From assembly GCA_016124905.1 (NCBI GenBank), contig WGMV01000018.1, positions 1 through 49,991 on the forward strand: a stretch of DNA of 49,991 nt, written 5' to 3'. Of this stretch, positions 1 through 8,458 are shown in pieces. The position numbers and the translations under genes are program-made. Numbering within the stretch: the stretch's first letter is position 1; each line of letters opens with the position of its first letter. Below the pieces are notes generated by a model. It was given only the letters and a program-made list of their open reading frames with translations. It ran no database searches and was not told the DNA's origin. This stretch comes from a bacterium (GTDB lineage Bacteria; Pseudomonadota; Alphaproteobacteria; Rickettsiales; RI-342).

Positions 1-66
1 GAACAGGCCAAACACATGGCTGTTGGGCATGGGGTAGGGGTGATCAAGGGACGAACGGTTCTGCAT
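1..66 (-). CDS. Possible 5' end of an unidentified gene running off the window edge
   Basis: An open frame starts with ATG at 66 on the minus strand and stays open for 22 codons to the edge (begins MQNRSSLDHPYPMPNSHVFG). It has the same direction as the large SPOR gene upstream, from which it is separated by about 280 bases of repeats. No good ribosome-binding site precedes the ATG, and 22 residues are too few to assign a family. It may be non-coding. Confidence 0.3.
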   Translation of the reverse strand, partial: MQNRSSLDHPYPMPNSHVFGLF

Positions 67-115
67 GAAAGCACTCTAGCAACAGATGCTTGCCAACGCC
101 TTAATAATGGGGCGT

Positions 116-335
116 CGGAGCGAAGCGACTGGACGCGACCGCGTCCCGCGCCTTATTGGCGCGTATAGCGAGCGGAGCGAGCCGACAAAAGCCGGAGCGA
201 AGCGACTGGACGCGACCGCGTCCCGCGCCTTATTGGCGCGTATAGTGAGCGGAGCGAGCCAACCAAACCCGCCGCGAAGCGACTGGACGCGACCGCGCCC
301 CGCGTCTTATTGGCGCGTATAGCGAGCGAAGCGAG
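116..335. repeat. Three tandem copies of a palindromic element (about 77-bp period)
   Basis: Copies begin near 116, 193 and 271; the third has lost a few bases at its left edge. In copy 1 the parts are: a lead CGGAGCGAAGCGACTGG, a perfect hairpin GGACGC-GACC-GCGTCC (131-146), a second hairpin CGCGCC-TTATT-GGCGCG (147-163), and a tail GCGAGCGGAGCGAGCC. The array fills the space between the SPOR gene stop and the left-edge frame. An open frame crosses it (86-322, plus) but is only translated repeat. Related single copies lie at 12879-12947 and 21064-21114. Confidence 0.85.
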
Positions 336-347
336 CCAATAAAGCTC

Positions 348-3300
348 CTAAGTGCCAAGCAAACTCAGGCAGCGGATATTGCGGTAACGCAATTGCCCGC
401 ACAGTTCCAGCGCGTCCTTTTGCTGGTAAAACGGCCCAAGCCGCAGGCGCAGCACCGGGTCCTTGCTGCTGGAATAGCGCGGCGGCATCGCATAGGCCGT
501 ATAGCTGCCCAGCACGTCCTGCGCCTGGTTCAGCACACCACCCCAATGCTGCTCGGCATCCTGTTTGGAACTGAAACTACCGAGCTGCACCCAGTAAGCG
601 GGCGGCTCCTTGTCGCTGGCCGGGGGCAGCATCACCACTGGGTGCGTGCCGCCGGTCATGCCCAGCTTGGCATCCGTGGCGCGCGGGGTGGCATCCCCGC
701 GTTTATTGGTCGATGCCATGGAAAGCCCGAGATCCTCGCGCATTTTGCATTCAAGCTCGTTATCCACCGCATATTCGCACAGTTTATCCGCCGTTTCCTG
801 CTGCGCCACGGGCCCTACCTCTGCCCAGGCGGAAACCTTGCCCGAACGCTGGTTGAACGGTTCCGTCACGCGGAAACGCAGCCCCGAAATCAGCTTGGTC
901 TGTTCCTTAGCCGCTTTGTTCCAGAATTCCTTGGCCTTATCGCTGCTTTCAAACGGTCCCATGCGTAGCCATTCTGTCACCTGCTTGCTGCTGCGGCTTG
1001 GCAGCAGATTGGGGGCGATGGGGGTGGCTTCCGCCATGGTGGCGGGGGCGGTTTCTTCCAGCGGCACACGCACCGCCTCGCCGACAGAGAAACCCTCTTT
1101 CGGTTTGCCGTCTTCCGTCATCGGCGTGGCGGCGGCATAGGGTTCCGCGTCATTCGGGGCCACGTCGCTGGAAAAGGTGGAATCAGGCGGAAGATCGGCC
1201 AATTCCATCGGTTTTCCGGCCTGCTTGGGCTCGGTGTCCACGGGCGCGGCAGCCGGTGCGGGTTTTTCGGCCTCGCTCCAGGTCGTCATGGCGGGCCCTG
1301 GGTGAGGAAAGGAAGGTGTATCCTGTTTGGGAATGGCCACCACCTTTGGCGAGGAAGGTGCAAAACGGTCCGACACCGGCGTCAGGTCTTTTTTCGCCGG
1401 TTTGCTTTTTTCCGCGCTGGCGGGTTCATCCAGGTTTTCGGGCAGGGGGGTGAAGCGGTCGGCTTTCACTTCCGCCACACTGGGCAGCTTCGGCGCGGTG
1501 GATTCATCCAACCGGGTGATGGCCGCATTGTCGGACGGCTCGGCGCCCTTGGCGGCCAGCTCCATTGGCTTCGCTTCGTCCTTATCGGGCTTCGCCTCGG
1601 AGAACATGCGGGTGACTTTGGGCTTGTTGGCGGCGAGCTCCTCACTGCTGGCGAAGGTGGCCTTGTTCGTTTGCGGGTCGCTATCCAGCGCCTTGTCAAG
1701 GGCGGCTTTATCGCCCGTACTACCTTTGCCGCCGGTCAGGTTGGCGACAACAGGCTTATCTTCAGGCGGAAAATCCAGCTTCTTGGCGGCATCTTCCACC
1801 GGCCGCGCAGGCGCGTCCGAATCCGCCCCGGCATTGGCCATGGGGATGCCGCTCACATCACGGGCGGAAACTTCCACCACGAAACAATCCATATTATGCG
1901 CCGAAAGCTTGTCGCACAATTTCTCGGCATCGGTCTTCTTGTCGAAATACCCGGCCTGCGTGCGGTACACGTCGCGCTGTTCGGCGCGCAGCGTCACCTG
2001 CGACATCACCGGTGTCAGCCTGCCGAGCTCGTCGGGATATTCTTTCTTGATGCGGTTCCAGTATCGCGCGGCATCGGTGGCGCTGTCCGTGGTGCCGAGC
2101 TGCACCAGATATTGCAGCTTACCCTCGGCGGGCTTAACGGCCGCGGCAGGGGCCTTGTCGCTGGTTGCCGGCGCATCCAGAAAGCCGCTGCTGCTCGCAA
2201 GTTCCGGCTTTGCCTTGGCATCTTTTTTGGACTTCTTGTCCTTCTCGGGCGTGCTCTCGCCGCCCTTGATGGGGGCCTGGCCGAAATTCAGCATGCCGCC
2301 GCCCACCTTGTCGCCGCCATCATCCAGCGAGGCGGGCATGGATGCTCCGGATGCCCCGGCGGTGGATGCCTTGGACATCTTCAGCGCGGGTACATCCGAT
2401 GCATTCTTCAGCGAGGGGTTTTCATCGTCGAACAACCCGCTGGTTTTGGGCGTGCTGCCCTTGTCGCTGTCCAGGTCGGTCCAGGGCTTGCGTGTTTCTT
2501 CACCGCCAAGGTCGACCGGCTTTTTCATGCCCGGCGCATCGGCCGAGCCGCTATCGAAAATCCCGCTCACATCCTTCTGCAGGCTGGTCTGGCCAACGCC
2601 CACGGCGTTGGTGCCCGCGTCCGGATCATCCAGTTTCGTGCGTATATCGCCGGATGCGCTGCCATTGGCGCCGATGCCCACCGCATTGGTGCCGCTGTCG
2701 CGGTCATCCAGCTTGGCGCGTATGTCGCCGCCATTGCCATTATTCATGGCATCGATGCCGCGCGCGTTCGTGCCGTTATCGGTCGCGCGTGGTTTGCTCA
2801 CCCCGTTCTCCGCCGCTTTCACCGGCGCATCCTGCAAGGTGCCGTGCGTGCTCTGGTCGGCAAGCGCTTCCTGCACGCCCGTGTATCCGCGCTGAAAGGC
2901 GATCTCGGCGGCCGTCAGGCCGTTGCTGTCGGTCATGCCTTTTTGGGCGCCATTTTGCACCAGGATTTTGGTGATCTCGGCATTACCGGTAAAGGCGGCC
3001 ATCATCAGCGCCGTTTCGCTTTGCGTGTTGGCGGCGTTCACATTCGCTCCGCCTTTCACCAGCAGTTCCACCACCTTGGTGTGGCCCTGCAGCGCGGCGC
3101 GCATCAGCGGCGTCCAGCCTTCATGGTCTGTCTGGTTGGTGTTGGCCCCGGCGGCGAGCAGCTGCTTCACCACCTCGTCATTGCCGCGCCGTGCGGCCAT
3201 GTGCAGTGCCGTGGCGCCGCCCACGTCACGCGCGTTGATATTGGCGCCGACGGAAATCAGGTATTTGACGATATCGCCATGGCCTTTGAACGAGGCCCGC

Positions 3301-3572
3301 ATCAGCGGCGTGGCGTCAAAGCGCCCCTTGCTGTCCACCGCCTTGCCGGAAGAGACCATGCTCTTCACCGCGCTTGCATTGCCCTGGTCGGCCGCATCCA
3401 CCAGCGTGTCGCCGAAATTGAAGCTGGTCAGCCCAACGGCCTTCTTCTCAGAGGGGAGTTCCGCGGGTTTCTTCTCGGCCGCCTGAACCAGCGCGCCATG
3501 ACTCACCGCTGCCAGCAGCGCACACAACAATGCGCCGCGACGCCAGTTTTTCACCACTCCCCACTCACCCAC
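348..3572 (-). CDS. Exported ankyrin-repeat protein with three SPOR domains
   Basis: A 1074-residue protein. It opens with an N-terminal signal peptide (hydrophobic ALLCALLAAVSHGALVQA), so it is probably periplasmic or membrane-anchored. Ankyrin repeats cover about residues 55-240, with typical helical-hairpin sequence such as GATALHMAARRGNDEVVKQL. A long low-complexity linker rich in Lys, Asp, Ala and Pro follows and includes a short repeat (TNARGI, TNAVGI, TNAVGV). Three SPOR-like domains lie at about 486-566, 865-942 and 992-1074, the last ending at the stop codon. SPOR domains bind denuded septal peptidoglycan, so a division or cell-wall role is inferred; ankyrin repeats suggest protein partners. 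Frames continue upstream to a TTG at 3605. GTG at 3572 was chosen because AGGA lies 9 bases before it, but GTG at 3557 or 3554 is also possible. A small ORF at the left edge may follow it. Confidence 0.85.
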   Translation of the reverse strand: MGEWGVVKNWRRGALLCALLAAVSHGALVQAAEKKPAELPSEKKAVGLTSFNFGDTLVDAADQGNASAVKSMVSSGKAVDSKGRFDATPLMRASFKGHGDIVKYLISVGANINARDVGGATALHMAARRGNDEVVKQLLAAGANTNQTDHEGWTPLMRAALQGHTKVVELLVKGGANVNAANTQSETALMMAAFTGNAEITKILVQNGAQKGMTDSNGLTAAEIAFQRGYTGVQEALADQSTHGTLQDAPVKAAENGVSKPRATDNGTNARGIDAMNNGNGGDIRAKLDDRDSGTNAVGIGANGSASGDIRTKLDDPDAGTNAVGVGQTSLQKDVSGIFDSGSADAPGMKKPVDLGGEETRKPWTDLDSDKGSTPKTSGLFDDENPSLKNASDVPALKMSKASTAGASGASMPASLDDGGDKVGGGMLNFGQAPIKGGESTPEKDKKSKKDAKAKPELASSSGFLDAPATSDKAPAAAVKPAEGKLQYLVQLGTTDSATDAARYWNRIKKEYPDELGRLTPVMSQVTLRAEQRDVYRTQAGYFDKKTDAEKLCDKLSAHNMDCFVVEVSARDVSGIPMANAGADSDAPARPVEDAAKKLDFPPEDKPVVANLTGGKGSTGDKAALDKALDSDPQTNKATFASSEELAANKPKVTRMFSEAKPDKDEAKPMELAAKGAEPSDNAAITRLDESTAPKLPSVAEVKADRFTPLPENLDEPASAEKSKPAKKDLTPVSDRFAPSSPKVVAIPKQDTPSFPHPGPAMTTWSEAEKPAPAAAPVDTEPKQAGKPMELADLPPDSTFSSDVAPNDAEPYAAATPMTEDGKPKEGFSVGEAVRVPLEETAPATMAEATPIAPNLLPSRSSKQVTEWLRMGPFESSDKAKEFWNKAAKEQTKLISGLRFRVTEPFNQRSGKVSAWAEVGPVAQQETADKLCEYAVDNELECKMREDLGLSMASTNKRGDATPRATDAKLGMTGGTHPVVMLPPASDKEPPAYWVQLGSFSSKQDAEQHWGGVLNQAQDVLGSYTAYAMPPRYSSSKDPVLRLRLGPFYQQKDALELCGQLRYRNIRCLSLLGT

Positions 3573-3739
3573 AATATATTGTCCTAAATATCGGTTGGGC
3601 CACAATATACCCTCTTACTTCAGCTTGCGGCAAATGACAACCACCATGGTAAACAAAAGATGAATGCGGCCCTCTATCCGGCTTGACCGCTGACATCGCT
3701 GTGGCTATAGCAGATGTCCCTTCGCTGAAAGCGCACTCA

Positions 3740-3813
3740 GGCCGAGTAGCAAAGTGGTAATGCACGGGACTGCAAATCCCTGATCGGCGGTTCGATTCCG
3801 CCCTCGGCCTCCA
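3740..3813 (+). tRNA. tRNA-Cys (anticodon GCA)
   Basis: A 74-nt cloverleaf. The acceptor stem GGCCGAG pairs with CTCGGCC (3803-3809), followed by discriminator T and an encoded CCA. The anticodon loop reads CTGCAAA, giving GCA, and the T-arm contains GGTTCGATTCC. It stands alone between the SPOR gene and the small membrane-protein gene. Confidence 0.96.
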
Positions 3814-3895
3814 GCGGGTTCATACCTACTTGTTATCGGGAATGTAAACCCGCCAGTTCGCAATCATGTTCTTGTATGTCCTTCCATTGCGCGTA

Positions 3896-4156
3896 TTAAG
3901 CTTCATTCTTGGCTTGAAGGAAGGCCGCAGTAACCAATCCGGCTTGCACGCATTTATCCATTTTATTGCCATTACGGCTGGCAATTCCATATTGAGTTAC
4001 GGCATCCTCGGCGACTTGGTTTTGTATGTCCAGTAAGGTGTTATTCGCTTGATGTTCTAATCCGCCTCCAAAAAACCAATAAGCCAAAGCTCCCATGCCA
4101 ACGAGAGTAACCAATGCGGATGTAGTGGATTGTTTCACTTCTTTTTTATCGCTCAT
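3896..4156 (-). CDS. Small single-pass membrane protein, function unknown
   Basis: An 86-residue protein. A charged N-terminus (MSDKKEVKQS) is followed by one hydrophobic segment at about residues 13-30 (ALVTLVGMGALAYWFF), then a soluble part with one Cys (KMDKCVQAG) that ends in a helical Ala-rich stretch. It starts 7 bases after the ubiG stop on the same strand, so the two are probably co-transcribed. The ribosome-binding site GAGGTAGAG lies just upstream of the ATG. No family was recognised. The base composition is somewhat more AT-rich than its neighbours. Confidence 0.7.
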   Translation of the reverse strand: MSDKKEVKQSTTSALVTLVGMGALAYWFFGGGLEHQANNTLLDIQNQVAEDAVTQYGIASRNGNKMDKCVQAGLVTAAFLQAKNEA

Positions 4157-4163
4157 CTCTACC

Positions 4164-4916
4164 TCACAGATATTTAATAACTGAACTTACCGTCATCATG
4201 TAATTCACGGCAACATCCGTTGGATGCAGCGACCATTCCCCGTTAAGCGGGTTGAATGTCACCCCCGCCGTGTGCCGTGCCTTCATACCATGTTGCGCCA
4301 CCATCGCCGCCATTTCTCCGGGCGTGAGGAATTTCTTCCAGTCATGCGTGCCGCGTGGCAGCCAGCGCAAAATATACTCCGCCCCCACAATTGCCAGCGC
4401 GAAGGATTTGGCCGTGCGGTTGATGGTGGAAAGGAACAGCAGCCCACCCGGTTTCACCAGGCCGCACACATGTTGCATGAATAATTCGGGCGAGGCCACA
4501 TGCTCGATGATCTCCAGCGCCATCACCACGTCATACTGCTTTTTGGATGCCGCCAGCTCCTCCGCCGTTGTGGCGCGGTAATCAATGTTCAGTCCTTGCT
4601 GTTCGGCATGCAGCCCGGCCATGGCGATGTTCTTTTCGGATGCATCAATACCCGTCACCGCCGCTCCCAGCCGCGCCATCGGCTCGCACATCAACCCACC
4701 GCCACAACCGATATCCAGCAATGCCAGCCCTTCAATTCCACCAAAATGCTTCTCGATCTGGGCCTTCACATACCCGATCCGCGCGGGCCCGAGCTTGTGC
4801 AGCGGGGCGAATTTCCCCTTCGGGTCCCACCATTCATCGGCGATGGCGGAGAATTTGGCGACTTCCTCCGGGTCCACCGTGCTGGTGGCGGGCAGGGTGC
4901 GTGCGGCTGCGGACAT
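4164..4916 (-). CDS. ubiG: Ubiquinone biosynthesis O-methyltransferase UbiG
   Basis: A 250-residue class I SAM methyltransferase that performs both O-methylations in ubiquinone synthesis (2-polyprenyl-6-hydroxyphenol and 3-demethylubiquinol). The N-terminal region with FSAIADEWWDPKGKFAPLHK is characteristic of UbiG, as is LLDIGCGGGLMCEPMA (SAM motif I, from about residue 65). Later come ALEIIEHV and the post-motif STINRTAKSF. Length fits the family. The ATG at 4916 was chosen because AAGGA stands 7 bases before it and the protein then begins MSAAART. A longer frame from 4955 would enter the divergent promoter region shared with the TPR-methyltransferase gene. Confidence 0.95.
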   Translation of the reverse strand: MSAAARTLPATSTVDPEEVAKFSAIADEWWDPKGKFAPLHKLGPARIGYVKAQIEKHFGGIEGLALLDIGCGGGLMCEPMARLGAAVTGIDASEKNIAMAGLHAEQQGLNIDYRATTAEELAASKKQYDVVMALEIIEHVASPELFMQHVCGLVKPGGLLFLSTINRTAKSFALAIVGAEYILRWLPRGTHDWKKFLTPGEMAAMVAQHGMKARHTAGVTFNPLNGEWSLHPTDVAVNYMMTVSSVIKYL

Positions 4917-4983
4917 ACATATTTCCTTTACAATCGGCCCATAAATGTACGACATTCAGGTCCATACATCAAACGGTCATCCC

Positions 4984-6075
4984 ATGGCACTACTGCGACG
5001 CAAAAAACGACGTCCTTATCTGGACCGCCAGCAATATCGCAAGGATATCGACCAGCTTTTTATTGATTTCTGGCAATGGCTCAAAAGCCTCCCCACAAAA
5101 TGGGAAGATGCCAAGGCCAAGTTTCACGATCTTCCCGGCACCAATTTTCGCCTGGGTGAGGAATATTACTTCAAGGGCGATTTCTCCAACGCCCTCATCC
5201 GCTACCGCCTCACCGTGTGGCTGGCGCCAGCTTATGCCCCGGCGCATTACCGCCTGGCGCGCTGTTTCCAGATCCTCGGCAGCCCTAAAAAGGCCGTCAC
5301 CCATTATCAGCTTGCGCTGAAACTCCGCCCCAATTTCCCCGAGGCCGCCTTTATGCTTTCCATCATGAAGCACGGCAAGGCCCCCGGCGCGCGCCTGCCA
5401 AAATCCCTCGTGCTGGAACAGTTCGACCGTCTGGCCCCCTATTACCGTCCCTTTTATGTGGACCGTACCGGCTATACGGGCCACATGGCCGCTGAAAAAG
5501 GCATCAGCGACTGGGTGGGCGAGCAGCTTACCAAGTTGAAGGACCGCGTCATCCAGCGTTACGAGGTGGTAGAGCTCGGCTGCGGCTGCGGCATCACCGG
5601 CGAGCGTCTTCGCCCCTATGCGCGCATGATGACGGGGGTGGACATGTCCAAACCCATGCTGGAACAAATTCCCGAGCCGCCGGAAGGCATGGCTCCGCTC
5701 TACGACCGCCTGCTGCATGAGGAGTTGCACGAATACCTTGCCCGCCAGCCGGGTTCCACGGCCGATATTGTCGCCGCCGTCGGGGTGTTTAACTATGTGG
5801 GCGATATAACGGAGGCGGCCACCCATTCCGCCAGCCTGCTGCGCCCCGGCGGGCTTTTCGCCTTCACCGTGGAGCGCGTGCAGGTGCCCGAGGCCAACAT
5901 GCCCGTGCAAACCGCGCCTTTCGAGTGGCAGCCCGAGCGCGGCACCTTCGCCCATGCGCTGCCCTATATCAAGGAAATCTGCCAGCATGCGGGCCTGAAG
6001 CTTTACCGTGTGGACGATATCATGCTCTATGCGGGTGCGCCGGGTTATTTCTGCATGTTCACCAAACCCGCCTGA
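4984..6075 (+). CDS. TPR-containing SAM-dependent methyltransferase
   Basis: A 363-residue protein. The first part (about residues 45-130) is helical with TPR-like repeats (GDFSNALIRYRLTVWLAPAY, then YRLARCFQILGSPKKAVTHY). The second part is a class I methyltransferase with motif I VVELGCGCGITGERL near residue 195, and MTGVDMSKPML and LLRPGGLFAFTVE further on. This matches the TPR plus methyltransferase proteins common in alphaproteobacteria, whose substrate is unknown. The start MALLRRKKRRPYLD was preferred over an ATG 39 bases upstream because the latter overlaps the ubiG leader. The gene is divergent from ubiG and lies 3 bases before rimI, so the pair may be one operon. Confidence 0.85.
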   Translation: MALLRRKKRRPYLDRQQYRKDIDQLFIDFWQWLKSLPTKWEDAKAKFHDLPGTNFRLGEEYYFKGDFSNALIRYRLTVWLAPAYAPAHYRLARCFQILGSPKKAVTHYQLALKLRPNFPEAAFMLSIMKHGKAPGARLPKSLVLEQFDRLAPYYRPFYVDRTGYTGHMAAEKGISDWVGEQLTKLKDRVIQRYEVVELGCGCGITGERLRPYARMMTGVDMSKPMLEQIPEPPEGMAPLYDRLLHEELHEYLARQPGSTADIVAAVGVFNYVGDITEAATHSASLLRPGGLFAFTVERVQVPEANMPVQTAPFEWQPERGTFAHALPYIKEICQHAGLKLYRVDDIMLYAGAPGYFCMFTKPA

Positions 6076-6078
6076 TCC

Positions 6079-6522
6079 ATGCGGCCCGTCCAGCCTGAGG
6101 ATTCGCCCCTGCTGGCGGAGCTGCACGAAGCCAGCTTCGATACCTCCTGGAAAGCGGATGAATTCACCCGCATGCTCGCCCAGCCCGGCATGCTGGGCTA
6201 TGTCCATATCGAAGGCGAGCAGGCGCTTGGCATGGCATTCGCCCATGCCGTGCTGGACCAGGCCGACATCATCACCATCGCCGTGCATCCGTCCATGCGC
6301 GGGCAGGGCATGGGCCGTGCGCTGATGGAAACGCTTGAAAAAGGCCTGGCCGCCATGGGCGTGCATCACGTCTTCCTGGAAGTCCGCGCCAGCAACCGCA
6401 TCGCCATTTCCCTCTACGAATCGCTTGGTTACCTGCACCAGGCCAGGCGCCCGAAATATTATGACGGCATCGAAGACGGCCTGCTGATGAAAAAATCCCT
6501 CCCCACCATGAGAATGTCATAA
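6079..6522 (+). CDS. rimI: Ribosomal protein S18-alanine N-acetyltransferase-like GNAT enzyme
   Basis: A 147-residue GNAT-fold acetyltransferase. The acetyl-CoA loop is visible as MRGQGMGRALM (about residues 74-84). The RimI hallmark FLEVRASNRIAISLYESLGY follows, then the Tyr-rich end RPKYYDGIEDGLLMKK. RimI acetylates the N-terminal alanine of ribosomal protein S18, although alphaproteobacterial members can have wider targets. The gene begins 3 bases after the TPR-methyltransferase stop, so translation is probably coupled. The frame starts with ATG at 6079 and no better alternative was seen. Confidence 0.88.
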   Translation: MRPVQPEDSPLLAELHEASFDTSWKADEFTRMLAQPGMLGYVHIEGEQALGMAFAHAVLDQADIITIAVHPSMRGQGMGRALMETLEKGLAAMGVHHVFLEVRASNRIAISLYESLGYLHQARRPKYYDGIEDGLLMKKSLPTMRMS

Positions 6523-6566
6523 TAATACAACCTATTTCCCTGAAAATGCCTTTGAATGGAGGCATG

Positions 6567-7124
6567 ATGCACGGATCAAACAAATTTCGCGGCGGCCATG
6601 AATATAGCCGTCAGGCCAATGCGCTCATGAAGCAGGATGGTTGGGTTCTAAGCGAATTGAACCATCTGGATGAGGCCGGTGAATATGGCAATATTCTCCT
6701 GAACGTGGACATTCATGCCGTCATCAGATGGCAAGGTGCGCCCGAGGCCGAACCCCTGGAAATCAACGTGCGCAAAGCACTTGAATGGGTGTTGGGGCAA
6801 AGCACGACTGACCCCGATCTTCTGCAGCACGTCTTGAAAACGGACACGCCCCGTGACGGCCAGACGGTATTGCTGGGCAACAGCGCCCGCATACCCGTGG
6901 ATTTAAGCCGCTTTTTCGAAGCAATATATGAAAGTGGCCTGAGCCTGCATCTGGAGAGTGAATATTATCAGGCCCATGATCTGGCCCGTCCGTTCACGAC
7001 CAATGGCGCAACCGATCACATCGAATCCGTAACGGATCTGATCGCCCAGGCCAGGCATACAGAGCCGGATTTGATCGCGGCGGCCTTTGCCGAGGCCAAT
7101 ACCCAGTCCGTACGCATCCGCTAA
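6567..7124 (+). CDS. Hypothetical protein, unrecognised family
   Basis: A soluble, acidic protein of 185 residues (MHGSNKFRGGHEYSRQANAL at the N-terminus) without signal peptide or membrane segment. It contains an alternating hydrophobic stretch (YGNILLNVDIHAVIRW) that could be a beta-sheet core, and a helical C-terminus rich in Ala and Glu. GGAGG at 6558-6562 stands 4 bases from ATG 6567. The ATG at 6564 is too close, and the one at 6546 has no ribosome-binding site, so the start is uncertain. It lies between rimI and lysC in the same direction. No function can be given. Confidence 0.65.
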   Translation: MHGSNKFRGGHEYSRQANALMKQDGWVLSELNHLDEAGEYGNILLNVDIHAVIRWQGAPEAEPLEINVRKALEWVLGQSTTDPDLLQHVLKTDTPRDGQTVLLGNSARIPVDLSRFFEAIYESGLSLHLESEYYQAHDLARPFTTNGATDHIESVTDLIAQARHTEPDLIAAAFAEANTQSVRIR

Positions 7125-7152
7125 GAAAAATTCACGGCTGTGCAACAAGCCG

Positions 7153-7181
7153 TTTCACTTTGCAAACAAATTGATTATAGG
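7153..7181 (+). promoter_or_regulatory. Candidate sigma-70-type promoter for lysC
   Basis: TTTCAC (7153-7158) and TATAGG (7176-7181) are separated by 17 bases, in an AT-rich island 36 bases before the lysC start. A small hairpin GTCTA-GCTTTT-TAGAC follows at 7185-7200. The boxes match the consensus only in part, and there is no experimental support. Confidence 0.35.
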
Positions 7182-7216
7182 AAGCGTCTAGCTTTTTAGA
7201 CGGCATTCCATAGCAA

Positions 7217-8458
7217 ATGGCCCTTATCGTACAGAAATTTGGCGGCACGTCCGTTGCGAACATCGAACGGATCCGTCATTGCGCCACCCTCGTCAAACGC
7301 GAGGTGGACCAGGGCAACCAGGTAGCCGTGGTGGTCTCCGCCATGTCCGGCGTCACCAACCAGCTGGTCGGCTGGGTGAACGAGCTTTCCAACCTCATGG
7401 CGGATGAAGCATGGATGGAATATGATTCCGTCGTTGCCTCCGGCGAGCAGGTCACTTCCGGCCTTCTTGCGCTGGCCCTGCAATCCATGGGCATCCCCGC
7501 GCGCTCCTGGCTCGGCTGGCAGATTCCGCTTCAGACCGATAACGACCACGGCAAGGCCCGCATCGAAGGCATCGAGAACGAGGCCTTCAAAAGCAGCCTG
7601 AAAAACCAGGTCGCCGTCGTTGCCGGGTTTCAGGGCATCGCGCCCGATGGCCGCATCACCACGCTTGGCCGTGGCGGGTCGGATACTTCCGCCGTGGCGC
7701 TGGCCGCGGGTCTGGATGCCGACCGCTGCGATATTTTCACCGATGTCGACGGCGTCTACACCGCCGACCCGCGCATCGTGCAGCGCGCGCGCAAATTGAA
7801 GAAGGTCGCCTACGAGGAAATGCTCGAGATGGCATCCCTCGGCGCCAAGGTGCTGCAAACACGCTCCGTTGAGTTTGCAATGAAATACAATGTACGCGTC
7901 CGCGTATTGTCCAGTTTTGAAGATGTACCCGGCACGGAAGTGGTCGGAGAGGAGGAAGTCATGGAACGCCGCATCATCACAGGCATCACCTACAACCGCG
8001 ACGAAGCCCGCGTCACGCTGTTCAAGGTCCCCAACGTTCCCGGCATGGCCGCGGGCATCTTCGGCCCCCTGGCCGATGCCGCCATCAACGTGGACATGAT
8101 CATCCAGAACATCTGCGAAGACGGCAAGGACACCGCCATGACCTTCACCGTCGGCAAGACCGACCTGGAGCGCGCCAAGGACATCCTCAACGCCATCAAG
8201 GACAAGATCGGCTTCACCGAAATGGTGACCGACAAGAACGTCACCAAGCTTTCGGTCGTTGGGGTGGGCATGAAGAGCCACGCGGGCGTAGCAGGCAAGA
8301 TGTTTGCCACCCTGCATGAAAAGGGCGTGAATATTCTTGCTATTTCCACCTCGGAAATCAAAATCAGTGTATTGATTGAATCAGAATACACCGAGTTGGC
8401 CCTGCGCGCGCTGCATAGTGCGCACGGGCTGGACGCCAAGGAAGAGGTGATGGGCTAG
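7217..8458 (+). CDS. lysC: Aspartate kinase (lysine/threonine/methionine pathway)
   Basis: A 413-residue monofunctional aspartokinase, which phosphorylates L-aspartate in the first step of the aspartate family and diaminopimelate pathway. Visible motifs are KFGGTSVANIERI at the N-terminus, SGEQVTSGLLA, GRGGSDTSAVALAAGL, and TDVDGVYTADPRIV. Two ACT regulatory domains occupy about residues 265-330 and 345-410 (FKVPNVPGMAAGIFGPLADA; GVGMKSHAGVAGKMFATL), indicating feedback inhibition by Lys and/or Thr. Length fits the family. The next gene starts on the last base of its stop codon, so the two are translationally coupled. dapB, from the same pathway, is far away at 35.2-36.0 kb. Confidence 0.96.
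   Translation: MALIVQKFGGTSVANIERIRHCATLVKREVDQGNQVAVVVSAMSGVTNQLVGWVNELSNLMADEAWMEYDSVVASGEQVTSGLLALALQSMGIPARSWLGWQIPLQTDNDHGKARIEGIENEAFKSSLKNQVAVVAGFQGIAPDGRITTLGRGGSDTSAVALAAGLDADRCDIFTDVDGVYTADPRIVQRARKLKKVAYEEMLEMASLGAKVLQTRSVEFAMKYNVRVRVLSSFEDVPGTEVVGEEEVMERRIITGITYNRDEARVTLFKVPNVPGMAAGIFGPLADAAINVDMIIQNICEDGKDTAMTFTVGKTDLERAKDILNAIKDKIGFTEMVTDKNVTKLSVVGVGMKSHAGVAGKMFATLHEKGVNILAISTSEIKISVLIESEYTELALRALHSAHGLDAKEEVMG

Noticed and set aside
86-322. 78-codon plus-strand frame at the left edge
   Set aside because: It is entirely the translation of three tandem palindromic elements and has no ribosome-binding site.
1302-3587. 761-codon plus-strand frame opposite the SPOR gene
   Set aside because: GC-rich antisense shadow; its protein is His/Arg/Gly-rich with no domain, while the minus strand has a signal peptide and clear ankyrin and SPOR sequence.
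4990-6438. 482-codon minus-strand frame opposite the TPR-methyltransferase and rimI
   Set aside because: Antisense shadow crossing two well-defined genes; composition dominated by His, Gly and Gln.
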